The notes under the pieces are model-generated. The model did not search any database. It saw nothing but the letters and a program-made list of their open reading frames with translations, and was not told the origin of the DNA. Positions 8,127 through 14,575 of a DNA stretch of 48,276 nucleotides are shown piece by piece; the stretch's first letter is position 1, and every line of letters begins with the position of its first letter. The stretch spans positions 1 to 48,276 of the forward strand of contig PLXR01000140.1 of the NCBI GenBank assembly GCA_003151495.1, written 5' to 3'. The translations under genes and the position numbers were made by a program. This stretch comes from Opitutaceae bacterium. Its GTDB lineage: Bacteria > Verrucomicrobiota > Verrucomicrobiia > Opitutales > Opitutaceae.

Positions 8127-8807
8127 CTACTTAGCCTCGCGGGCCCTTGCGGTTTCGACGACCGGCCAGGCCGGCGTGACCGCGCCCCCCGAGATGATCA
8201 TCTTCATCCCGTCGCCGACGGCCATGTCGAGCTCGATGACCTCGGTCCTCGGGAGCATGAGCAGGAAGCCGCTCGTCGGGTTGGGGGTGGTCGGGACGAA
8301 TATCGTCCAGACCTCGGTGCCCGCCCGCTCCTGGGCCTCGCCCTGGGCGGTGTTCGTTAGGAAGCCTATCGTCCAGCATCCCTTCCTGGGGAACTCGACC
8401 AGCACGACCTTGTTGAACATGTGCCTGCTCTTCGAGCTGAACGTGTTCACGATCTGCCGCACCGTGTTGTAGACGGCGTTCACTCCGGGGATCGTCTGGA
8501 TGAAGCGGTCCCCGATGCTGAAGAAGAACTTGCCGAAGACGTAGCGCGACACGTAGCCGAGGAGCGTCACCAGGGCCATCACGATCAGCGTCGCGATGAT
8601 GGACCAGGCCGTGTCGAGGCCGGGCCTCTCGCGCAGGCCCGCCGGCACGAACAGGTCGAAGAGCCACTTGAAGTTGCCCCCGACGAAGTCGATTATCTTG
8701 CTGAACACCCAGACCGTCAGGCAGAGAGGCGCGACGAGGATGACCCCGGAGAAGAACGCGTTCCGGAGCGCGACGTAGCGGGAGATCGTGGGGCCGTTGT
8801 CAGACAT
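8127..8807 (-). CDS. DUF502 family membrane protein
   Basis: 226 residues. Two strong hydrophobic segments lie near residues 16-40 and 67-90 (LIVMALVTLLGYVSRYVFG), followed by the family's typical soluble part: IPGVNAVYNTVRQIV, VVLVEFPRKGCWTIGFLT, VFVPTTPNPTSGFLL-like text and a GDGMKMIISGG segment. These match the DUF502 pattern found in many bacteria and plants (LIKE COV proteins). Its molecular role is unknown; the C-terminal domain faces one side of the membrane as a small beta domain. It sits 34 bp after ybeY and 18 bp before the RecO-like gene in the same transcription direction. Confidence 0.88.
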   Translation of the reverse strand: MSDNGPTISRYVALRNAFFSGVILVAPLCLTVWVFSKIIDFVGGNFKWLFDLFVPAGLRERPGLDTAWSIIATLIVMALVTLLGYVSRYVFGKFFFSIGDRFIQTIPGVNAVYNTVRQIVNTFSSKSRHMFNKVVLVEFPRKGCWTIGFLTNTAQGEAQERAGTEVWTIFVPTTPNPTSGFLLMLPRTEVIELDMAVGDGMKMIISGGAVTPAWPVVETARAREAK

Positions 8808-8841
8808 TGCGAGGATGAGGGTGGTATCCCCAGCCGGCCTC

Positions 8842-9318
8842 CTAGGCCAGCTTGAACGCGGGGACGGCCGAGTTTCGCCCCAGGAGGCGCAGGGCGCGGG
8901 CCTCCGCCCTACGCATGGCGCGCTTCGCCCCCGGCCTCGCGTCGTCGTAGCCGGCGAGGTGGAGCCAGCCGTGCACGACGTAGAGGGTCAGCTCGCGGGA
9001 GAGGCCGGCGGCGCCCCGGCCCGCGCTCCTGACCGCGGCGTCCGCGGAGACGCAGATCTCGCCGGCCGACCCGTGGCCGGGGTCGCCCCCGAAGGTGATC
9101 ACGTCCGTCGCCGACGGGTCGCCGAGGAAGCGCCCGTGGATGCGCGCGAGGGCCGGGTCGGTGAGGAAGACAAGGGAGAGTTCGCCGGGTGGGCAGCCCC
9201 CCCTGAATCCGGCGGCCCCCGCGTCCAGGACGCCAATCGCGGCCGCCAGCGCCCTCCGGTCCGCCCGCAGGCGGGGGTGGCGGACGGCGACCCCGACCGG
9301 CCGCCCCGCCGGGCTCAC
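8842..9318 (-). CDS. ybeY: YbeY rRNA maturation endoribonuclease, third zinc ligand replaced
   Basis: 158 residues. YbeY is a small metal-dependent RNase in 16S rRNA 3'-end maturation and ribosome quality control. The fold's markers are SLVFLTDPALARIHGRFLG, TDVITF, GEICVS and the metal motif HGWLHLAGYDD. The canonical motif is H-x3-H-x5-H; here His116 and His120 are present but position 126 is Asp. The start is the GTG at 9318-9316, which overlaps the PgpH-type gene's TGA as GTGA. PhoH, the HD hydrolase and YbeY are a conserved neighbourhood in bacteria, which supports the call strongly. Confidence 0.9.
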   Translation of the reverse strand: MSPAGRPVGVAVRHPRLRADRRALAAAIGVLDAGAAGFRGGCPPGELSLVFLTDPALARIHGRFLGDPSATDVITFGGDPGHGSAGEICVSADAAVRSAGRGAAGLSRELTLYVVHGWLHLAGYDDARPGAKRAMRRAEARALRLLGRNSAVPAFKLA

Positions 9319-11654
9319 GCCTTCGCCTCGTTGGGCGGCTCGTTCGACGCCGAGTAGGCGACCCTCGCGTGGAGCATGTTGAGGAGCGTGAACGTGAAGC
9401 TGTTCTTTATCTTGGCGAGGTCCTCGAACGTGATAGGGGCCTCGTCGAGCTGGCCGTCGGCGACGCGGTCCGAGACCAGCCGGTCTATGAGGGCGGAGAG
9501 CTTCTCGGCCGTGATCGTCCGGACCGAGCGTGTGACGGCCTCGACCCCGTCCGCAAGGGAGACGACGGCGCTCTCCTTGAACTGGGGCTTCGGGCCCTCG
9601 TAGCGGAAGGGGGTGTCCGGGACCGTGGGGGGCTCCACGCCGGGGAAGGGCGACTGCGAGAGAGCGAGGGCCCGCTCGTAGAAGAACTTCACGAGCGTCG
9701 TCCCGTGGTGCTGCCGGATCACGTCGATCACGGCCCGGGGGAGGTGGTGGCGGACTGCGAGGTCGACCCCGTCGGGGACGTGCTGGCGGATGATCGCCGC
9801 GGACACCGCCGGGTCCTTCTCGCTGTGGGGATTGCCGCTGTTGCGCTGGTTCTCGGTGAAGTACGCGGGGTTGGCGGCCTTGCCGATGTCGTGGAAGAGG
9901 GCGCAGGCCCGCGCCAGGAGCGGGTTGGCCCCGATCGCGTTGGAGGCGTTCTCGGAGAGCTGCGCGACGACGAGCGAGTGGTGGTAGGTGCCCGGGGCCT
10001 CGAGCTGCATCCTCCTGAGGAGGGGGTGGTTGAAGTCCGTCAGCTCGAGGAGCGTGATGTCGGTCGTCCGCTTGAAGAGTGCCTCGAGGACCGGCAGGAG
10101 CCCGACGACCGCGACGCCCGTGAGAAGCCCGGTCACCAGGCCCGCCGCCATCTGCCACGCCATGGTCTCGTAGGGCGTCTGCTGGGCGATGCCGATCAGG
10201 GCCGCGAAGGCCGCGACCGTGAGGCCCCCCATGCCGGCGGCCCGGACGACACGGCCGCGCCGCCTCGCCTCCCTGCACCCGAAGATCGCGACCATCGAGG
10301 CGAGGAAGGTGAGGACGAGGAGGTCCAGCCGGTTCCCGTAGATGACGCCCGTGAAGATGGAGATCAGGAGCGCCATGAAGATGGCGGAACCCGCGTCGAT
10401 CAGGATCGCGACGATGATGGGGGCGAGCGCGGTCGGTGCCACGTAGGGGAGGGCGGAGGCCCAGGTCGAATCGCGCACGAAGAGATCCGCGCCGCCGACC
10501 GAGTAGACGGCCCTCACCAGGGCGAGGTTGAAGATGACCACCAGCGCAAGGAGCCCCAGCCTGACGTTGCTCGCGAGCGTCTCGGGATCCTCGAGGCGGA
10601 CGTAGAGGATCGAGGCCAGCACCATCGCCAGGACCAGGAGCACGCGCCCGAAGAGCTCGAGCCCGTCGTCCAGGTCGGCCCCGCCGCCCTCCATGGCGGC
10701 GCGGCGGTACGCGGTCGCCATCTCGTACTGGTCCTCGGTCACGCGGTCCCCGGCGTCCAGGATGGCCCGGCCCGGCGTCACGCTGACGGTGACGGGCCTG
10801 AGCTTCGAAAGCACCTCGGACTCGCGGGTCGCCGCGGCCGCCCGGTCGAAGACGAGGTTCGGCTGCACGCCGCTGCGGAAGAGCCTGAAGAGGGCGTGCG
10901 CCGCCTGGCGCGGGACGCCCTCGGAGGCGAGGCTCACCCTCAGGAACGTGAGCGCGTCCTCCATCGACTGGACGGGGCGGGCCGCCACCCCCCCGGAGGG
11001 CCGCTCGACCTCGAACATCATGACCGCGTCGGGACCGGCCCCCGGCGCCGCGGTGTCGTGCACGCCCTCGCTGTAGATCTGCCTCATCGCGGCGAAGCCG
11101 TTCTCAAACAGGGCCGCGCGGGCGGCGGCGTCGCCCGAGGTGAGGAGGGCCGCCAGGTCGTCCGCGTTGGTCTCATAGGGCCCGCGCGAGTTGAACTCCT
11201 CCGCGAGGGTCCCGAGGGCCTTGCGCCGGTCGAAGAGCTGCGCCGAGGGGTCGGGGTGGGCGGCCTCGAACGCCGCCAGTTTCCCGAGGAGGTCCCGGGC
11301 CGCGGCCTCGAAGCGCTCGAGGGGCGCCGTGTCGACCCGGTATATCGGGGGGAGACCGCTCAGGCTCTGGTCCCGCTGGGCCCGCGTCCTCTGGGTGCTC
11401 ACGTACGAGAACGGGAACCCGGCGACGATGCGAACGGGCGCGATCTGGTTGGGCAGCACCGGCATGTCGAGGACGCGCATGCCCGCCGAGCTCACGATGA
11501 CGATCGCCGCGACCGTGACGACGAAGATCAGCCCGGCCACGAGGCGGCTCTGGTCCAGGAAATCCCGGAATCCCGAGCCCGGGGCCGAGGCGTCGTCGCC
11601 GCGGTGGGCGCTTAGCCCTCCCACGAGGAGGCGGAGCTGGTTGCGTACGGACAT
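9315..11654 (-). CDS. 7TM-HD domain protein, PgpH-like cyclic di-AMP phosphodiesterase
   Basis: 779 residues. One membrane segment near residues 38-56 is followed by a long extracytoplasmic domain of the 7TMR-HDED type, then a block of about seven hydrophobic helices, then a cytosolic HD domain in the last 235 residues. HD ligands are visible: HH at 558-559, HD at 588-589 (FHDIGK) and HH at about 649-650 (RQHHGT). In Listeria and relatives PgpH hydrolyses c-di-AMP to pApA; in other phyla the same architecture is annotated only as an HDIG protein, so the nucleotide is inferred. No cyclase gene is in the window. Start ATG is 3 bp after the phoH stop. The phoH-pgpH-ybeY order is conserved across bacteria. 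Confidence 0.85.
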   Translation of the reverse strand: MSVRNQLRLLVGGLSAHRGDDASAPGSGFRDFLDQSRLVAGLIFVVTVAAIVIVSSAGMRVLDMPVLPNQIAPVRIVAGFPFSYVSTQRTRAQRDQSLSGLPPIYRVDTAPLERFEAAARDLLGKLAAFEAAHPDPSAQLFDRRKALGTLAEEFNSRGPYETNADDLAALLTSGDAAARAALFENGFAAMRQIYSEGVHDTAAPGAGPDAVMMFEVERPSGGVAARPVQSMEDALTFLRVSLASEGVPRQAAHALFRLFRSGVQPNLVFDRAAAATRESEVLSKLRPVTVSVTPGRAILDAGDRVTEDQYEMATAYRRAAMEGGGADLDDGLELFGRVLLVLAMVLASILYVRLEDPETLASNVRLGLLALVVIFNLALVRAVYSVGGADLFVRDSTWASALPYVAPTALAPIIVAILIDAGSAIFMALLISIFTGVIYGNRLDLLVLTFLASMVAIFGCREARRRGRVVRAAGMGGLTVAAFAALIGIAQQTPYETMAWQMAAGLVTGLLTGVAVVGLLPVLEALFKRTTDITLLELTDFNHPLLRRMQLEAPGTYHHSLVVAQLSENASNAIGANPLLARACALFHDIGKAANPAYFTENQRNSGNPHSEKDPAVSAAIIRQHVPDGVDLAVRHHLPRAVIDVIRQHHGTTLVKFFYERALALSQSPFPGVEPPTVPDTPFRYEGPKPQFKESAVVSLADGVEAVTRSVRTITAEKLSALIDRLVSDRVADGQLDEAPITFEDLAKIKNSFTFTLLNMLHARVAYSASNEPPNEAKA

Positions 11655-11657
11655 GGC

Positions 11658-12641
11658 CTAGCGGCCGGCGACGGGGCTTCCGTCACCAAGCGGGTTCTTG
11701 TAGCGGTCGTAGGCCTCTATGATCCGCTGGACCAGTGGATGGCGGACGACGTCCTGGCTGCCGAACATGTGGAAGACGATCCCCGGCACGTGCTCGAGTA
11801 TCCTGCGCACCTCGACCAGCCCCGATACCTTTGCCCTGGGCAGGTCGATCTGGGTGACGTCCCCGGTCACCACCATCCTGGAGTCCTCCCCGAGGCGGGT
11901 GAGGAACATCATCATCTGCTCGGGCGTGGTGTTCTGAGCCTCGTCGAGGACGATGAACGCCCGCGAGAGGGTGCGGCCCCGCATGTAGGCCAGCGGGGCG
12001 ATCTCGATTATGCCCTTCTCCGTCAGCTTCACGACCTCCTCGGGGTCGAGCATGTCGTGGAGCGCATCATAGAGGGGGCGAAGGTAGGGGAGTATCTTCT
12101 CTCGCAGGTCGCCGGGGAGGAAGCCCAGGGCCTCCCCCGCCTCGACCGCGGGACGGGTGAGCACGATCCGTTCCACCTCGTGGTTGAGGAGCGCCGACAC
12201 CGCGGCCGCCATCGCGAGGTAGGTCTTGCCCGTCCCCGCCGGTCCGATCCCGAAGACGATCGGCTGCTTGAGGACCGACTGGAGGTATTCCTTCTGGCCG
12301 ATCGTCTTGGGCACTACGCTCTTGCGGTTGGTCGCTATGACCAGCGGCTCGTCGAGGAAGGCCTGCCAGCGGTCGGCCTCGCCCTTGGCGAACGAGTCCA
12401 CGAGCCGGGCGAAGTCGGGGGTGCGGATGTTCATGCCCTGTCCGCGGGCCGCATCGAGGAAGCCGAAGAACTCCTCGGCCAGCGCAAGGGGCTCCTGCGG
12501 CGCCTCGATCTTGAGCCAGTCCTCGCGGGTCACGAGCTTCACGCCGAGCGCCCTCTCGGCGTGGGCGAGGTTCTCGGCCTTGCCGGCGTAGAGCTGGCTC
12601 AGGTGCCTCGGGCTCTGGAAATGAAGCGTCTTTGCGGGCAC
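11658..12641 (-). CDS. PhoH-like P-loop ATPase
   Basis: 327 residues. Walker A GPAGTGKT lies at 133-140 and the Walker B segment FIVLDEAQN at 229-237, followed by TRLGEDSRMVVTGD with the sensor Asp. The N-terminal 120 residues match PhoH/YbeZ proteins. In E. coli the YbeZ protein acts with YbeY in rRNA processing and carries RNA helicase-like activity; here the genes are in one operon with only pgpH between them, which supports the same link. It has 10 bp to the upstream HIT gene. The start context is C-rich (cccccg before ATG) with no Shine-Dalgarno. Confidence 0.93.
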   Translation of the reverse strand: MPAKTLHFQSPRHLSQLYAGKAENLAHAERALGVKLVTREDWLKIEAPQEPLALAEEFFGFLDAARGQGMNIRTPDFARLVDSFAKGEADRWQAFLDEPLVIATNRKSVVPKTIGQKEYLQSVLKQPIVFGIGPAGTGKTYLAMAAAVSALLNHEVERIVLTRPAVEAGEALGFLPGDLREKILPYLRPLYDALHDMLDPEEVVKLTEKGIIEIAPLAYMRGRTLSRAFIVLDEAQNTTPEQMMMFLTRLGEDSRMVVTGDVTQIDLPRAKVSGLVEVRRILEHVPGIVFHMFGSQDVVRHPLVQRIIEAYDRYKNPLGDGSPVAGR

Positions 12642-12651
12642 GGGGGGTCCC

Positions 12652-13152
12652 TCAGGAATTGGGGGGGAGGAGGGCCACGGTCGACGCCAGCCTGTCCCAG
12701 GTGGCCTCGAGCGACTGCGGGAGGATCCGGGTCTGCCCGAGGACCGGCATGAAGTTGTTGTCCCCGTTCCAGCGCGGCACGACGTGCCCGTGAAGGTGGG
12801 CGATGCTGCCCCCCGCCGCCGACCCCAGGTTGAAGCCGATATTGACGCCGTCCGGCTTCATCGCGGCCGTCAGCAGGCGCTTTGCGAAGACAATCTCCTC
12901 CATGAGGTCGGCCCGCTCCGGGCCGGACAGCTCCTCGGGGTCCACGACCTCCCTGAACGGAACGGCGAGCAGGTGCCCGGGGTTGTAGGGGAAGCGGTTG
13001 AGCACCAGGTAGGAAAGCCGGGAGCGGTGGAGGATCAGGGCCGACCGGTCATCCCCCATCTGGGGCAGCTCCGTGAAGGGTCGCTTCATCGTTGCCGGAT
13101 AGCGCGGCGCCTCAATGTATTCCATGCGCCAATAGGCGTGAAGCTGCTGCAT
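12652..13152 (-). CDS. HIT domain nucleotide hydrolase/phosphorylase
   Basis: 166 residues with the histidine triad HLHGHVV at 119-124, where His121 and its neighbours form the nucleotidyl-transfer site. The upstream NRFPYNPGHLLAVP segment matches the longer HIT proteins related to AP4A phosphorylase rather than the short Hint type. It probably cleaves a dinucleoside polyphosphate or nucleotidyl substrate in the cytoplasm; the substrate cannot be read from sequence. It is the first gene of the minus-strand run, so a promoter should lie in 13153-13237. In that gap a minus-strand TTGACT (13196-13191) could serve as a -35 element, but no good -10 follows at normal spacing. Confidence 0.88.
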   Translation of the reverse strand: MQQLHAYWRMEYIEAPRYPATMKRPFTELPQMGDDRSALILHRSRLSYLVLNRFPYNPGHLLAVPFREVVDPEELSGPERADLMEEIVFAKRLLTAAMKPDGVNIGFNLGSAAGGSIAHLHGHVVPRWNGDNNFMPVLGQTRILPQSLEATWDRLASTVALLPPNS

Positions 13153-13186
13153 CGGTAAGGGCCCTCCACCGGATCAGATCAGGGGG

Positions 13187-13204
13187 GCAAAGTCAAAGAC
13201 TTGC
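13187..13204. promoter_or_regulatory. Imperfect inverted repeat in the HIT / ketosynthase divergent gap
   Basis: The 85 bp between the divergent starts at 13152 and 13238 contain GCAAAGTC and GACTTGC arms separated by three A residues, a seven-pair stem with one bulged base. Its position between two divergent genes makes a regulator site conceivable. It is short and single, so chance cannot be excluded. Confidence 0.25.
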
Positions 13205-13237
13205 CAATGGGGCGGGGGCGCATGTGCTCTGGGGTGC

Positions 13238-14557
13238 ATGCAGGCATCCCCACATAATCGCAGGGTGGCAATCACGGGCCTTGGGGCGGTCACGCCCGTG
13301 GGAACGACGGCTCCGTCCACATGGGCGGCGCTGATCGGGGGGAGGAGCGGCATTGGGAGAATAACTCATTTTGATCCAACAGGTTGCAGCGCAATGATTG
13401 CCGGCGAAGTGCGGGATTACGACCCGACAGCGGGACGTGGGCCGGCCGTCTCCCCGAGGGGGCCGGGGACGAACCCCGTCCTTGCACCCCTCAGCCCCAA
13501 GGACGTGCGCAAGTTGGGGCGCTTCACGCACTTAGGTCTAGGCGCCGGCCTGGAAGCCTATCTTGACTCCGGAATCGATTCCCACCGGGCCTCGATCGCC
13601 CCCGAGCGCATGGGGGTCAACCTGGGGGTGGGGCTGGGGGGGCTGCCCGAGATTGTCGCCATGCACGAGACCTGGCGGGTGGGCGGGTTCCGGAAAATAT
13701 CCCCGTTCTTCATCCTCCAGTCGGCGCCCAACATCCTGGCCGGGCAGCTCGCCATCCTTCTCAACTGCAGGGGCTCCAACATGAGCATCGCCTCGGCATG
13801 CGCGCCGAGCGGCCATTCCCTGGGGGAGTCTGCCCGCGCGATCCAGCGCGGGGACGCCGATGTCATGGTCGCCGGCGGCGCCGAGGCCGTCATCACGCCC
13901 GTCGCGGTCGGCGCCTTCGCCCAGATGAAGGCCCTTTCGACGCGCAACGACGCCCCCGAGAGGGCTTCCCGGCCCTACGACCAGGACCGGGACGGGTTCG
14001 TGATCGGGGAGGGCTCGGTCGTCTTCATCCTCGAGGAGATGGAGCTCGCGAAGCGGCGCGGCGCCCGGATCTACGCCGAGCTCCTGGGCTACGGCGCCAC
14101 GGCTGACGCCTACCACCTCTCCTCGCTCGCCCCGGAGGCCGAGGGCTCGCGAAGGTCTATGCAGCTTGCGCTCGACGACGGGCGCACCCCCGCCGACCGG
14201 GTCGGCTATGTCTCCGCGCACGCGACCTCGACCCCGGGGGGCGACGGCGAGGAGGCCGCGGCCATCGCTGCCGTCTTCTCGGGCATCAGGGATCGGCTCC
14301 ACGTGAGCGCTGTGAAATCGATGACCGGGCACCTCCTTGGCGCGGCCGGCGCCCTGGGCGCCCTGGCCGCGGTGCTGGCGATCGACCGGGGTGTCGTGCC
14401 GCCGACCCTGAACCTGGACAACCTCGACCCGGAGTGCGCCGCGCTGGGGCTCAACTTCACGGCGCGGACCGCGGTCGAGAAGCGGGTCGACGTGGCGCTT
14501 GCGAACAGCTTCGGCTTCGGGGGAACGAACGCCTCGCTGGTCTTCGGGCGGGTCTAG
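13238..14557 (+). CDS. Stand-alone beta-ketoacyl-ACP synthase, FabF-like
   Basis: 439 residues. Elongating-type ketosynthase with a complete Cys-His-His site: Cys188 in SACAPSGH, His328 in SAHATSTP, Lys360 and His365 in KSMTGHLLGAAG, and the C-terminal NSFGFGGTN glycine loop. Two features set it apart from standard FabF: Pro two residues after the active Cys, and a Gly/Pro-rich insert of roughly 15-20 residues at about 65-85, between the GEVRDYDP and FTHLGL segments. FabF normally condenses malonyl-ACP with medium and long acyl-ACP. No ACP, ketoreductase or transacylase gene is nearby, so it could be an auxiliary or a housekeeping KAS II. The start ATG follows a start-free 85 bp gap. It ends 18 bp from the convergent M16 gene. 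Confidence 0.88.
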   Translation: MQASPHNRRVAITGLGAVTPVGTTAPSTWAALIGGRSGIGRITHFDPTGCSAMIAGEVRDYDPTAGRGPAVSPRGPGTNPVLAPLSPKDVRKLGRFTHLGLGAGLEAYLDSGIDSHRASIAPERMGVNLGVGLGGLPEIVAMHETWRVGGFRKISPFFILQSAPNILAGQLAILLNCRGSNMSIASACAPSGHSLGESARAIQRGDADVMVAGGAEAVITPVAVGAFAQMKALSTRNDAPERASRPYDQDRDGFVIGEGSVVFILEEMELAKRRGARIYAELLGYGATADAYHLSSLAPEAEGSRRSMQLALDDGRTPADRVGYVSAHATSTPGGDGEEAAAIAAVFSGIRDRLHVSAVKSMTGHLLGAAGALGALAAVLAIDRGVVPPTLNLDNLDPECAALGLNFTARTAVEKRVDVALANSFGFGGTNASLVFGRV

Positions 14558-14575
14558 TGCGTCGCGTGCCTCCGC

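Noticed and set aside
9369-11615. 748-codon open frame on the plus strand opposite the PgpH-type gene
   Set aside because: Shadow frame caused by high G+C; the translation is Arg/Gly/Glu/Val-rich with no motif, while the minus strand shows a complete 7TM-HD protein.
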